DNA of 64,000 bases from Dyadobacter fermentans (GCF_019924045.1 NZ_JAHXBN010000022.1:262168-326167), one strand, 5' to 3'. Shown: positions 1 to 8,479, counted from the stretch's first letter. Made by a program: numbers and translations. The notes: generated by a model not told the origin, from the sequence alone.

Positions 1-764
1 ATCACGAACTGTTCCATGTCGATACTTCCCTGGATCATGATCTGACGGGAAATAGGAATGGTTACGCCGCGACGCTCAGGCACCATGCCGAGTGAGCTGA
101 ATAGGATTTCGGCGTCCAGCATTTCCTCGATCTCATCGAGCTCCTGAATTACTGGAACGGTGTCTTGCACAGGAATTTTGAGGTTACCCGTCAAGCCTGT
201 CAAGAAAGTTGCGTCTACTTCTTTCAGGAAGGTATTGGCCTGCAAAACTTCCAAAACGGAGCGTACATCCTCACGGATCAACACACCACCCTGGTCGCCC
301 GGATTGGTTGTCTGGCCCGTCGCAGTCTGACCGCGTTTAGAGAAAACCGAATCCATCACGATGATACCAGCGCCGTTTACCTCAATATTGTCACGTTTGG
401 CGGCCTCCATACCGATTGCCTGAACTTCGGCTTCAACGCCATCCAGTTCCCTCATGTGCAATTTCGAGTCAAGTGCGCGTAGCAAGCTAAATCGTGCAAG
501 GTCGCGTTCGTCCTGCTTCGAAATATCGCGCTGCCCATCCTCGCCAGTACCGACGGATGCAGCCCGGCCCGCATTGAAAGCCTGGATTTGTTGCGCGCTT
601 CTGATCTGCTCGTCGAGATCCTTCACCTCGTTAGTGAGCGTAGAAAATTGGGAGCGTTCATCCGGCGTAAGTGCCCTTGTATCGGACTCCTTCGCAAGGT
701 TCTCCATTTCGCCATACTTGACGGCGCGCTCGTCTTGGAGTTCTTTAAGCGTTTTCTTGGACAT
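1..764 (-). CDS. Phage major capsid protein, HK97 family (partial, C-terminus beyond left edge)
   Basis: The frame stays open from an ATG at 764 to base 1, so about 254 N-terminal residues are present and the rest lies outside. Residues about 1-110 are charged and helix-rich (KKTLKELQDERAVKYGEMEN), like the delta/scaffolding domain that the prohead protease removes in HK97-type capsids. A capsid-like core follows, with GDQGGVLIREDV, LKIPVQDT and ERRGVTIPISRQIM near the edge; this resembles the conserved start of the HK97 fold. It lies directly downstream of the protease and portal genes, the usual order. Assignment rests on motif pattern and synteny. Confidence is high for a capsid protein and moderate for the exact cleavage point. 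Confidence 0.85.
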   Translation of the reverse strand, partial: MSKKTLKELQDERAVKYGEMENLAKESDTRALTPDERSQFSTLTNEVKDLDEQIRSAQQIQAFNAGRAASVGTGEDGQRDISKQDERDLARFSLLRALDSKLHMRELDGVEAEVQAIGMEAAKRDNIEVNGAGIIVMDSVFSKRGQTATGQTTNPGDQGGVLIREDVRSVLEVLQANTFLKEVDATFLTGLTGNLKIPVQDTVPVIQELDEIEEMLDAEILFSSLGMVPERRGVTIPISRQIMIQGSIDMEQFV

Positions 765-770
765 TGCTTT

Positions 771-787
771 GTTTGTTGATGAAATTG
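771..787 (-). promoter_or_regulatory. Conserved start-proximal motif TTTCATCAACAAAC (copy 1)
   Basis: On the minus strand the sequence CAATTTCATCAACAAAC ends six bases before the capsid ATG. Close copies lie before the genes starting at 6331 and 8322. It is not a Shine-Dalgarno sequence. It may be a translation enhancer or a processing signal; the function is inference. Confidence 0.4.
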
Positions 788-790
788 TTA

Positions 791-1393
791 TTAACCATTG
801 ATCATCTGGATCCGCATGCGCGCATACTGACTCAGATATTGCCTTTCTTGCTCTTTAATCGCCTTTATCGCCGCGTCATAAGATCGCTGAGCGACGTCAG
901 TCGTAGTTTGGGTGTAGGCTGGTAAGGTGACCGGCCCGACTTCGAACACCTTTTCAATCCGTGTTACATACCGGAGAATAACACCGTCTCTTTCCTGGCT
1001 AAAATCCCATTCATCGCCATTGTCAGCCGTCGTAAACATGAATGAGCTACCCGTAACATACTCATTGCGAATAGGCTCAATTACCAGGTCTTTGATGGTC
1101 TGCGTCGGCAGCGGTACAGCGTCGTAATGAAAACCCTTCTCATCGATAGTGTAGGTAAGGGTCTTATTCGTCGTCCTGCCCAGCACATAAACCATGTTGT
1201 GATTGAAGCAAGACACGATATCGTCCAGATCGGCGCCATTCAGCGCGCGCGGGTCGATGATTTCGTAAAACCACCCAAGTTTTTGCGACCGCTGATTGAA
1301 TACAATGCCGGTACCAGGGATGTGTACAACGCCATCGGCTCCGGAAACGGCCCGCACTTGACTAAGATTCTGAGGCACTATCCTCGTTTCCAT
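791..1393 (-). CDS. HK97-family prohead protease (peptidase S78)
   Basis: This protein of 200 residues processes the capsid during prohead maturation. The family signature is visible: the FNHN/LGRTT segment, with candidate catalytic His65, and the later GSSF segment, with candidate catalytic Ser117. I chose the ATG at 1393 (METRIVPQN) over an in-frame ATG at 1435, because the longer form adds 14 residues inside the portal reading frame and starts with a lysine-rich run absent from the family. The gene still overlaps the end of the portal gene by 32 bases, which suggests translational coupling. Capsid follows 26 bases downstream. A His/Ser pair with this spacing fits the S78 fold; length is typical. 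Confidence 0.85.
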   Translation of the reverse strand: METRIVPQNLSQVRAVSGADGVVHIPGTGIVFNQRSQKLGWFYEIIDPRALNGADLDDIVSCFNHNMVYVLGRTTNKTLTYTIDEKGFHYDAVPLPTQTIKDLVIEPIRNEYVTGSSFMFTTADNGDEWDFSQERDGVILRYVTRIEKVFEVGPVTLPAYTQTTTDVAQRSYDAAIKAIKEQERQYLSQYARMRIQMING

Positions 1394-2711
1394 TGCTTTT
1401 TTTGTTGTTTTTTGACTGTTTAAACTCCTTTCCAAGTAGAGCGAGTGGACGGTTTGACCCGTTCATGTAAGCCGTGGCTCCGGTACCATCAGGCAGCTTG
1501 TCCATTTCTTCCAAGTCTCGCACTTCGTCGAGCTTAAAGAAGCCAGCGCCGGCCATTTTCGTGTAATACTCTGCTTGTGCCTTTTGGTCGCCTTTCAGCA
1601 ATCCTTTGAAATTGTGTCGGGTGAAAATCCCGGCTAGTATTTCGTCCTTCCGCAGGCACTTGTAGTCGAGCTCCTGCTCGAATTGTGTCGCGATCGGGAT
1701 CAGTACCGAGTTTGTGAGTGCGATAAACATCTGTTCGACGCCGGTTCCCCATGAACTTTGAACTTCGGTATTACCCAAGACCGAAAGTGGTAGCCCGAAC
1801 ATCATCGCGATTTCTTTTGCCGAATGGTTAAAAAGCTCATTCAGCTGCGACTCGACCGGTGTCATGCCGACTTTTGTGAATTTGGTCCCGTGAGAAAGAA
1901 CTACGAGTCCAAAGCCGCCGTCGTCGCCGTCCTGCAACCCTTCGACCATCCTCTTTTTGATGATCTTCGCGGCATCCTCATTTTTTGCGTCGCCGCTCTC
2001 GATGATCCCCCCGACAAAGGTGCTTTTCGACAAAAACTTGTCTTCGAATTGCTTGGCTAGCAGGTTAATTTTGATCGTTTGGGCTTGCCACGCTACAATC
2101 GATCCGCCCCAATTGCCGTCAAAACTCAGGTCTTTTAACCAAATCACATCATCCTCGAAAAGCGTCTTATTGAGGTGAGGGATCTTGAAATAGAACTCAT
2201 CCGAAGAAACGTCATGCAGGATGAACACTTTCGAGCATGGATATGGGATGATTTCGGTTACCCTGCGCAGATAATCACGTTTGATTTCTGCTATTGACCA
2301 GCCATAGACCAGGCAATTCATTAACATTGTTCTGTGCGCTATAAATGGCGACATATGCCGATTCGCACGCTTTGTCAAAACCCAATGGAGCGGATGCTCC
2401 GTGAATTTTTTGCTACCACCTTCCGCCTCTGAACGGTAAACTGTATACGGTAGGCTCGAAAGGATGTTACATATAAACCTGACACACCCGTAAAACGCGG
2501 CGATACTCATCGCGTTCCGTGGCGTCACAGAGACATGCAGCTCATCCAATCCCAATTTCCGCACAAATTCTTCTGCTGAATCCCTCGTGGAAGCAACAGA
2601 ACCTGAGCCGTCCGAAACAGTTGCCGGAGTTACCGACCGCTCTTCAACGGATTCAACGGGTGCGGGCAGGGATCTCTCGCCTGATCGAAAGATGTTATTC
2701 CAAAAGCCCAA
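1362..2711 (-). CDS. Phage portal protein, HK97 family
   Basis: The 449-residue product forms the dodecameric ring at the capsid vertex through which DNA is packaged. Family-like features include SIAAFYGCVRFICNILSSLPYTVYR near residue 70-95, EIIPYPCSKVFI, and the segment MMFGLPLSVLGNTEVQSSWGTGVEQ, which matches the conserved P-x-x-x-L-G region of HK97 portals. The C-terminus is Asn/Lys/Ser-rich (KQSKNNKKSNGNEDSASES), a likely disordered tail. It sits between the large terminase and the protease, the canonical packaging-module order. Length is normal. Confidence 0.9.
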   Translation of the reverse strand: MGFWNNIFRSGERSLPAPVESVEERSVTPATVSDGSGSVASTRDSAEEFVRKLGLDELHVSVTPRNAMSIAAFYGCVRFICNILSSLPYTVYRSEAEGGSKKFTEHPLHWVLTKRANRHMSPFIAHRTMLMNCLVYGWSIAEIKRDYLRRVTEIIPYPCSKVFILHDVSSDEFYFKIPHLNKTLFEDDVIWLKDLSFDGNWGGSIVAWQAQTIKINLLAKQFEDKFLSKSTFVGGIIESGDAKNEDAAKIIKKRMVEGLQDGDDGGFGLVVLSHGTKFTKVGMTPVESQLNELFNHSAKEIAMMFGLPLSVLGNTEVQSSWGTGVEQMFIALTNSVLIPIATQFEQELDYKCLRKDEILAGIFTRHNFKGLLKGDQKAQAEYYTKMAGAGFFKLDEVRDLEEMDKLPDGTGATAYMNGSNRPLALLGKEFKQSKNNKKSNGNEDSASES

Positions 2712-2773
2712 TGAAATATAAGTTTGCTCGAAAGGTACGGAAGCGAAAAACTAAAAATGGTAACTCCCAATAC

Positions 2774-2983
2774 CTACCTTGAAAAAATATTTGATTTTTT
2801 GCCATAATAAGCCGTTTTAAACGACTCAAAAGATGAATAGTAGTTTTTATATCCATCGGCGGAGCAAATCCGGTCAACGTGGTCAAATGCCTTCCTTACG
2901 CTGATTCCCGTAGCTAAATGATCGCTAAACAACTTTAAAAAAGCCGTTCTAGTCAGTTGTAGGTCTGTTTTTTGAATTTTCAT
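2774..2983 (-). CDS. Small hypothetical phage protein between terminase and portal
   Basis: About 69 residues if started at MKIQKTDLQL just after the terminase stop; an upstream in-frame ATG at 3007 would give 77 residues and overlap the terminase gene. The sequence reads FLKLFSDHLATGISVRKAFDHVDR, followed by an aromatic stretch (YKNYYSSFESFKTAYYG). No domain is recognised. Tight placement between terL and portal on the same strand supports a real late gene. Function unknown. Confidence 0.55.
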   Translation of the reverse strand: MKIQKTDLQLTRTAFLKLFSDHLATGISVRKAFDHVDRICSADGYKNYYSSFESFKTAYYGKKSNIFSR

Positions 2984-2984
2984 G

Positions 2985-4745
2985 TCAATAAATGCCGTAT
3001 GATCCATCGTCTTTTGAATCCCCCATTGTTAAATTCCATTTTGAGTAACTGCCCACGCTCATGATCGAGGCTACAATTCCGTCAATTTTATCGACGCTGC
3101 GATCCTTCACCGGCGTGTAGTTTCCATATGCATCAGTCCTGAGCGCGACATTTGCCAGCATCCAGGCTGTAATCGGGTTGCCATCATGGTAAACCAGCCC
3201 GTTCAATACCAACTCTTCGAATAGCTTGGTGGCAGGCGCCATTCCTGCGGCCTTTTGCAGGAATACCTGAACCTTTGCGTAGTAATCCCAATTCAAGGAT
3301 CCGTCCTCGCGAGGAAGTGCCGCCCACCTGGTACCCAGTTCCTCGGCAAGTTCATCCTTGAAGTACGGGGCGGAATACGGGTCATATCCTAAAAACATCA
3401 ACTCCCATTCTTGGGCGGTTTCGAAAATATCGCGCTTGATAAAATTGTAGTCAGTTGTTTTGCCCGGCGTGGCGATCAAATAGCCATCCTCAATCCATTG
3501 CTTGTAATCAATTCCGGACCGTACAGCATTTTCTGCGGCCTCCTCAGCGCAGTAGTGTTTTACAACCAAATAGCCGATCGCTGGCCGGTCCTCGGTTTTG
3601 GGCACAATGTCGGGAAAGAAAGCAGCGAAAGAAGCGATATCCCGGGACTGCCCAAGGTCCAATCCGCCATACCATACTGCCCGGGATGAAAGATTGTGAA
3701 TCAGTTCCGGCTTTGCCAGTGCATTCCACGTTTCCGAGGGTATCCAGGTTACAGCAGCGTCTACCCACATATTCAGCTGCTTCGTCTTGAAATCAACCTC
3801 TTCCCGCCCGTTTTCAAGTGCCTTTTTGAACTTGTCCCGTAGGTATTGAAGCTGCTTCGATACTCCCAAATTGGGGTTTGCTTTATGCCAAACCTTTTCA
3901 TCCTTCCAGTCGTCCCCCTCATCGAGCGTGTAGATCAGTGCGAAAGTATCGGTAATGTCCGACCTCCCTTCCAGGATATTGATACACGTCGTCCGGAATT
4001 CGTAGCACGGCGACTGCTTATTGTCCCCGGCGGTTGTTGGAGTGAAAAGTACCGGCTGAGTCCTCGCAGACATACCCGACTCCAACGACATTTTTAGCTT
4101 ATCGGTGAGGTGTACGTGAAACTCATCATAGATCACGCAATGACTGTTTTTCCCTTCCGAATTTTTCGCATCATGGGATACCGCCGACATGGTTGAATAC
4201 GTCTCCGGCACGCTCATGTTATTGGTCAGTAGCCGGATTTCGCTTCGTATCTCCGGAGACTTCTTAACCATTTCCTGCGCGGCATTGAAACAAAGTTTTG
4301 CCTGGTCTCGGGTGTAGGCTGCCGTATAAACTTGCGCTCCCGCTTCGCCGTCACCAACCATCATAAAGATAGCAACTCCTGCCCCGAGCTCGGTTTTTCC
4401 GTTTTTCTTCGGTACCTCAAAATACACCTCTCGGTAAAGCCGGTATGCCTCTCCGTTATCCGCCCACTTTTTCCAGCCGTACATATTTGCCAGTAGGAAA
4501 CACTGCCAGGGTTCCAGCTTGAAAGGCTTGCCGGCGTGCTGGCCAGCGGTAAAGGAGAGTAATTCAAAAAACGAAAGCACATATTGCGCATCCTCCTCAT
4601 CCCAAAATATTCCCAATTCATCAGCGCGCGCATGCTGATCGAAATATTTATCAACCGCTAACCGGACGTACTTGCAAACAGAAATCGAACCGTCCCGGAC
4701 ACCCTCGGCATACTGGTAAGCGTATTCAATCTTGTTGATCTCCAT
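2985..4745 (-). CDS. Phage terminase large subunit (ATPase and nuclease)
   Basis: This 586-residue motor protein cuts and packages phage DNA at the portal. The N-terminal ATPase domain has a Walker A-type loop VPKKNGKTELG near residues 111-121 and a Walker B-type strand CVIYDEFH near 203-210, with the catalytic acidic pair. The C-terminal RNase H-like nuclease domain begins around GGLDLGQSRD near 361-369, whose Asp would bind metal; PYSAPYFKDEL and KIDGIVASI near the end carry further conserved acidic residues. The start overlaps the end of the small terminase by 20 bases. This is the phage T1/HK97-like terminase class by pattern. Confidence 0.93.
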   Translation of the reverse strand: MEINKIEYAYQYAEGVRDGSISVCKYVRLAVDKYFDQHARADELGIFWDEEDAQYVLSFFELLSFTAGQHAGKPFKLEPWQCFLLANMYGWKKWADNGEAYRLYREVYFEVPKKNGKTELGAGVAIFMMVGDGEAGAQVYTAAYTRDQAKLCFNAAQEMVKKSPEIRSEIRLLTNNMSVPETYSTMSAVSHDAKNSEGKNSHCVIYDEFHVHLTDKLKMSLESGMSARTQPVLFTPTTAGDNKQSPCYEFRTTCINILEGRSDITDTFALIYTLDEGDDWKDEKVWHKANPNLGVSKQLQYLRDKFKKALENGREEVDFKTKQLNMWVDAAVTWIPSETWNALAKPELIHNLSSRAVWYGGLDLGQSRDIASFAAFFPDIVPKTEDRPAIGYLVVKHYCAEEAAENAVRSGIDYKQWIEDGYLIATPGKTTDYNFIKRDIFETAQEWELMFLGYDPYSAPYFKDELAEELGTRWAALPREDGSLNWDYYAKVQVFLQKAAGMAPATKLFEELVLNGLVYHDGNPITAWMLANVALRTDAYGNYTPVKDRSVDKIDGIVASIMSVGSYSKWNLTMGDSKDDGSYGIY

Positions 4746-5241
4746 TTTTTAGTCTCTTATTTCTCTCCATCTTAGCTTTAAGGAGCTTTTGCAACGCGCT
4801 CTCTGTTTCGCCCGCTGGCACGTTGATCCGGGCCCGAGCCGAGGGAGTGAATCCGAATTGATTTGCAAGCGCCTGCGCATTTTTCAACGAAGCGTTTTTA
4901 ATTGCGACCCGCGGGTTTGGCATTTTGTACTCGCCCATTTTCCCCTGAATGGTAATTACCGATCCTTCCCTTTTGATTTTCTTGGTCTCTTCCAGGTAGG
5001 TAGACATTTCGATGCAATACGCGGCAAGCAATCCGAGGTCAACCCGATGCAACATTTTCAGCCGTAACAATTCCTGGCAAACACTATCCCATTCCAATTT
5101 GGCTGCCTTCGAAAGCTCCTTCGGTGCAGTTGGCGCGCTTTCCAAAGTTGACGGCATCATTTCATTTTCGACCGCACGATCAACGCGGAAAGTGCCATCA
5201 ATAATTTTTTGGTTCGTTGGTTTTGCGGGTCTACCTGCCAT
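4726..5241 (-). CDS. Phage terminase small subunit, P27 family
   Basis: The 171-residue product recognises phage DNA for packaging and recruits the large subunit. Typical family traits are the N-terminal MAGRPAKPTN segment, the PPxPxEL-like stretch APTAPKELSKAAKLEWDSV, the LDLGLLAAYCIEMSTYLE helix and a C-terminal LGFTPSARARI-like motif (here QFGFTPSARARINV). The last is characteristic of P27 small terminases. It overlaps terL by 20 bases, so the two are probably translationally coupled. Confidence 0.88.
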   Translation of the reverse strand: MAGRPAKPTNQKIIDGTFRVDRAVENEMMPSTLESAPTAPKELSKAAKLEWDSVCQELLRLKMLHRVDLGLLAAYCIEMSTYLEETKKIKREGSVITIQGKMGEYKMPNPRVAIKNASLKNAQALANQFGFTPSARARINVPAGETESALQKLLKAKMERNKRLKNGDQQD

Positions 5242-5354
5242 TACTCAATCAATCGAAAACATTACAAAAATGGGCATTGCCCGGAAGTACCCCCACCCCT
5301 GAATTTTGACACGACGTTTGTTTGGGGGCGGCGGGCATTGTCACGGGGTTACCT

Positions 5355-5546
5355 TTAAAGTTTTGACCCCTCCCCCGTAGTAGGACTACTACAAGGCTCA
5401 AAATCGGCCTCAGGACGCTGGAAACGGCCTTTTTGCTTTGTCTCAGGCTTGGCCTCTCGTCGAGGCATCACAAGGCTGCATAGACCGCCCAGCACCAGCA
5501 GGTATGCCAATACGAAGCACATAGCCTCGCCTGATGCGCTACTCAT
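5355..5546 (-). CDS. Small phage membrane protein of unknown function
   Basis: A 63-residue product whose ATG overlaps the stop of the preceding gene by four bases (ATGA type). Residues about 9-27 form one hydrophobic segment (MCFVLAYLLVLGGLCSLVM), followed by a basic, proline-rich tail. One membrane helix followed by a short soluble tail could suit a lysis accessory or an anchor, but nothing in the sequence proves this. The spacing to terS is about 110 bases. No family recognised. Confidence 0.5.
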   Translation of the reverse strand: MSSASGEAMCFVLAYLLVLGGLCSLVMPRREAKPETKQKGRFQRPEADFEPCSSPTTGEGSKL

Positions 5547-6331
5547 ACCGCCTTAGGGAAATCCTCCCGATCTGGATTGTAAATCAACATGGTAGGCAAT
5601 TCACCACCTGATCTATCCATATTCCAGGCCTTTATGATCAATGCAATGATTTCCCATTTACTAAGATCGTAGCGTCCCATAGCGGCCTTAGTAAGCTTCT
5701 CCCGAAGCATGCACATGGCTGTGCCTGGTCTAACATTAACACCGAGGCAAAGGGCGTCCATGAACTGTCCTGCATATTTCGCATCGATCATGTACAACAG
5801 GAAGGAGCTAAATGCGATGGTAGTCCGCTGGATTGGCGCGCCTTTATGAAAGAAGCGCTGCGCCATATTCACATGATAGAGCACATCATTAGCACGGCAA
5901 AAGTCGAGGATCTCCTGATTGGTATAACTTCGGCTCTTTGACCTGATCGTCCCATCACGATACATCAGATAGGTTCTCGCTACTGCTGCTTGATCGTACG
6001 GGCTCTTCATATTCTCGATACCCAGTACATCCTTAGCAGAACGCACCTTGCCAGTATCCAAGACAGTGAATACCTCATCAGGAACGTCAGATGCAATGAA
6101 TACTTGAACCGGAATACCGGATTGAATGATCGCGTGCAGCCTATGCTGACCATCCAGAACGCGACCAGCGGAGCTAATTTTAACGGGATCGCCAGTCACT
6201 TGCCATGCGCCGGCTTTTATTTGGTCAGCAAGGAAGCTCACATGATGCTTACTTAGGGGCCGATTGCTCACGTTTCCGGAAAGCAATTCCTCCGCTAGGG
6301 CGGGAGAGACTTCCTGTAAATCGATTTTCAT
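5543..6331 (-). CDS. ParB/Srx-like nuclease-domain phage protein
   Basis: The 262-residue protein carries an N-terminal ParB-type fold: VSNRPLSKHHVSFLADQIKAGAW, then the box VLDGQHRLHAIIQSGIPVQVFI near residues 58-80, equivalent to the DGxHR motif of ParB/Srx domains. Such proteins are common next to phage terminases and may act on DNA ends or as regulators; the exact role is not known. The remainder is helical with no second domain recognised. A conserved motif (6341-6354) lies nine bases before the ATG. Confidence 0.7.
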   Translation of the reverse strand: MKIDLQEVSPALAEELLSGNVSNRPLSKHHVSFLADQIKAGAWQVTGDPVKISSAGRVLDGQHRLHAIIQSGIPVQVFIASDVPDEVFTVLDTGKVRSAKDVLGIENMKSPYDQAAVARTYLMYRDGTIRSKSRSYTNQEILDFCRANDVLYHVNMAQRFFHKGAPIQRTTIAFSSFLLYMIDAKYAGQFMDALCLGVNVRPGTAMCMLREKLTKAAMGRYDLSKWEIIALIIKAWNMDRSGGELPTMLIYNPDREDFPKAV

Positions 6332-6340
6332 GATATGTTG

Positions 6341-6354
6341 GCTTGTTGATGATA
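6341..6354 (-). promoter_or_regulatory. Conserved start-proximal motif ATCATCAACAAGC (copy 2)
   Basis: The minus-strand sequence TATCATCAACAAGC ends nine bases before the ATG of the ParB-like gene. It matches the copies at 771-787 and 8332-8346 in the CATCAACAA core. A fourth copy lies at 17814-17828, upstream of a tRNA-like element, so it need not be purely translational. Confidence 0.4.
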
Positions 6355-6415
6355 AATTTTATTGAACTATTCTAAGTGCAGGTGCGATTCACATGGGATA
6401 CTTTGAATCGTATGA

Positions 6416-6775
6416 TTATTCCGGGCTATACCATTGCGGCTCTGGCAACAATTCTAGCCCGAGAGCCTTTCGAACGGAATTAATGCAACCTGTACTTGTA
6501 GAGAAGCAATAGGCCGCATGAATCCGAGCGCCCTCGTAATTGAAAGTAATGTGTCCGAAAAATCTCTTGGTCGATAAATCCTTCTTATTCGAGCTAGCGA
6601 ACACATCCACCAAAGCATCACTCGGGTGCCCTGCTAAATGATCATTAGACACTCTGTAAATAATGTAATGATCTCCCTGTTCGGCTATTTGAGCAAACTC
6701 GGGAAACAGAGCTTTCGACACATTGGGATAGAATTTATCGAAAGCGTACTTTCGTTTTAATCTAAGTAGTGCCAT
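6416..6775 (-). CDS. Hypothetical phage protein
   Basis: A 119-residue soluble protein beginning MALLRLKRKYAFDKFYPNVSK. It ends with a segment rich in small residues (HAAYCFSTSTGCINSVRKALGLELLP). No recognised domain, signal peptide or membrane segment. It lies five bases downstream of the neighbouring gene at 6781 and on the same strand, so it is probably co-transcribed. Function unknown. Confidence 0.6.
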   Translation of the reverse strand: MALLRLKRKYAFDKFYPNVSKALFPEFAQIAEQGDHYIIYRVSNDHLAGHPSDALVDVFASSNKKDLSTKRFFGHITFNYEGARIHAAYCFSTSTGCINSVRKALGLELLPEPQWYSPE

Positions 6776-6780
6776 ATCAG

Positions 6781-7116
6781 CTATCTAAGTCCGTGTTTCC
6801 TCTTCCAGGCCTTCATATCCTCCTTTTGCGGGGAGGTCTTTTTTATCTCTCCTGCGATCCGCTCAGCCTGGGTGACGCCGATTGGAGTAACGCTGACCTC
6901 AACAGGGCCTTTGCCCGGCAGATCACTGAAATAGCACTCACCGATTACCTTACCGTCGATCATTGCTACGGCGTGTCGGCGGTTACTGTCCTCAACTCTC
7001 TTTTTTTCTGCTTCGAGCGCGACGGCCGAGGCTTTCGTAATGTGCCTTGAAGCTGCCCGAGAGAAAGCCCCAATAGCTGCTGCCATTGCGATACGATTTA
7101 ATGTTTTGTCTTTCAT
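6781..7116 (-). CDS. Hypothetical phage protein
   Basis: A 111-residue, basic protein. The N-terminus MKDKTLNRIAMAAAIGAFSRAASRH is weakly amphipathic. A helical charged stretch (ALEAEKKRVEDSNRR) leads to a short beta-like region (GKVIGECYFSDLPGKGPVEVSVTPIG). No family is recognised. It is part of the leftward late operon. Confidence 0.6.
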   Translation of the reverse strand: MKDKTLNRIAMAAAIGAFSRAASRHITKASAVALEAEKKRVEDSNRRHAVAMIDGKVIGECYFSDLPGKGPVEVSVTPIGVTQAERIAGEIKKTSPQKEDMKAWKRKHGLR

Positions 7117-7132
7117 AATTGATAATTGCGGT

Positions 7133-7600
7133 TTACAATACGATAACTTCGGTTGACGGCATGGTCATGCACCAGCGAACATCGATTGTAGGCTCTTGCT
7201 GGAATATTTCCGACTGTTTAAAAGCACTGAGGAAGCCTGTAAATGCAAGCACATCCACTTTCCCATCTGGCCGCGTCATTCTCGCAATGCACTGATGAGG
7301 CCTTGGATCATAAAATAGTCGCAGGATATCTTTGGAATGGCGCGAGCTTAAACCGTAGGTCCACAGATCAGCCCCTTCCAAAACGGTTTCTGACCCAACG
7401 GCGCAGCTGATTGAAACGAAATTGAAAGTAGCTCGATCTATCGCATACCCATCAATATCAAATTCGAAGGCATTCGGAACCTCATTGAGCTGCTCGATAT
7501 CGGCCTGGTGCTCTACTGGATTTTTTGCCTCAGCCCGCAGAACGGCGGGAGCTACGGCCATTCCCGCGATCAGAGTCTTTAAGAAGTCTTTCCTGTTCAT
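7133..7600 (-). CDS. Exported phage protein with a twin-arginine-like leader, function unknown
   Basis: I chose the ATG at 7600 because it gives a leader MNRKDFLKTLIAGMAVAPAV ending in an AxA-like site. This resembles a Tat-type signal but has RK in place of RR. A longer form starting at 7639 would bury the leader. The mature part of about 130 residues (EVPNAFEFDIDGYAIDRATFNF, VLAFTGFLSAF) looks like a small beta-rich domain. The start lies inside the HNH gene. Exported phage proteins of this kind are sometimes virion or host-surface modifiers; here the role is unknown. Confidence 0.6.
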   Translation of the reverse strand: MNRKDFLKTLIAGMAVAPAVLRAEAKNPVEHQADIEQLNEVPNAFEFDIDGYAIDRATFNFVSISCAVGSETVLEGADLWTYGLSSRHSKDILRLFYDPRPHQCIARMTRPDGKVDVLAFTGFLSAFKQSEIFQQEPTIDVRWCMTMPSTEVIVL

Positions 7601-7877
7601 TGGTTTTTGATTTGTTACGTTCTCTCGCCTCTCCGGCACTTTTGATGGTGTGGCATCGCTTGCACAGGCTTTGCAGGTTCTTAGGATCGAACGGAGCGCC
7701 GCCCACTTCCAATGGCACGATATGGTCTACCTGGACCGCTGGAATTTGCGCACCATTTTTTTTGTCGCAGAGCTGACAGTATGGAAAGTCTCGCAGCTGC
7801 TGAGGCCGCGCCCTGTCGCGCCACTCTCTGCAATCGCGTATTTTTCTTACCTCGGCGGCGGTTCTTGGCACTAGCAT
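7530..7877 (-). CDS. HNH endonuclease
   Basis: A 115-residue HNH nuclease. It has a zinc-binding CQLC pair near residues 34-37, the catalytic VDHIVPLEVGG core near 49-59, and the closing NLQSLCKRCHTIKSAGE near 67-83. Small HNH proteins located just before the terminase module are often required for DNA packaging with HK97-type terminases; that role is inference from synteny. The C-terminal tail is basic and overlaps the start of the next gene by about 70 bases. It overlaps the preceding gene by seven. Confidence 0.85.
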   Translation of the reverse strand: MLVPRTAAEVRKIRDCREWRDRARPQQLRDFPYCQLCDKKNGAQIPAVQVDHIVPLEVGGAPFDPKNLQSLCKRCHTIKSAGEARERNKSKTNEQERLLKDSDRGNGRSSRRSAG

Positions 7878-8050
7878 TTGTAAACTGTCAAAGCCGCCGC
7901 CAAAACGAGGGCTTTGGCAGAAATCCTAACAAAGCTCTCCCTTTCATCTCCGGACTGCGGAACTCCATTGTTTCGGACGAGCGACAATTTCATTTCATGA
8001 ATCGCCGATCCCAATGCCGCTTTCACAGCCTTTGCCTGATCATCGCTCAT
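7871..8050 (-). CDS. Small hypothetical phage protein
   Basis: 59 residues from MSDDQAKAVKAALGSAIHEMK. I used the ATG at 8050 because it shares its A with the TGA stop of the previous gene (TGATG junction), a coupled start; a longer frame from 8143 has an unlikely N-terminus lying within the previous gene. The sequence is one amphipathic helix followed by an Ala-rich helix. Function unknown. Confidence 0.55.
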   Translation of the reverse strand: MSDDQAKAVKAALGSAIHEMKLSLVRNNGVPQSGDERESFVRISAKALVLAAALTVYKC

Positions 8051-8322
8051 CACTTGTAGCGAACGTCGAGGATTTGCAAATGGATATCCGGGAAGGATTG
8101 ATGGTTTGGACCATCGACAATGCAGAGACTGCCGGCGACACATTCCTTGTCGCTGACAGCAAGCGCCTCAACCTCCACCAGTATACGAACACCAGGAACG
8201 AGGCCAACAAGGCGTTGAATATCGGGAGACTGAGCAACTCTCCGCAAACCAGTTTCGGGGAGATTTTTGACTAACTCTTGCTTGCGTGAACGCCTGGGCG
8301 CTCTCGTCGTAGTGGGATTCAT
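8050..8322 (-). CDS. Small hypothetical phage protein
   Basis: 90 residues. A basic N-terminus (NPTTTRAPRRSRKQ) precedes a beta-rich part (GVRILVEVEALAVSDKECVAGSLCIVDG). No known family. The stop is fused to the next start. A CATCAACAA motif lies nine bases upstream of the ATG. Confidence 0.55.
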   Translation of the reverse strand: MNPTTTRAPRRSRKQELVKNLPETGLRRVAQSPDIQRLVGLVPGVRILVEVEALAVSDKECVAGSLCIVDGPNHQSFPDIHLQILDVRYK

Positions 8323-8331
8323 GAAGTATGA

Positions 8332-8346
8332 GTTTGTTGATGAAAG
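8332..8346 (-). promoter_or_regulatory. Conserved start-proximal motif TTTCATCAACAAAC (copy 3)
   Basis: Minus-strand CTTTCATCAACAAAC ends nine bases before the ATG at 8322. It matches copy 1 over 14 bases. The roughly 130 bases further upstream, to 8479, contain no convincing gene. Confidence 0.4.
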
Positions 8347-8479
8347 TTATAAACCTGAAGTGCCGAAGCCGGGCAACAGAAATGCCACATTTGGCGCTCT
8401 TGTTACCCGACTTTTGCGTTTCAGGATGCTTTAAAATCTAGAACTCAAAGATAAAAAGGAGTTATTATAAATACCTGTT

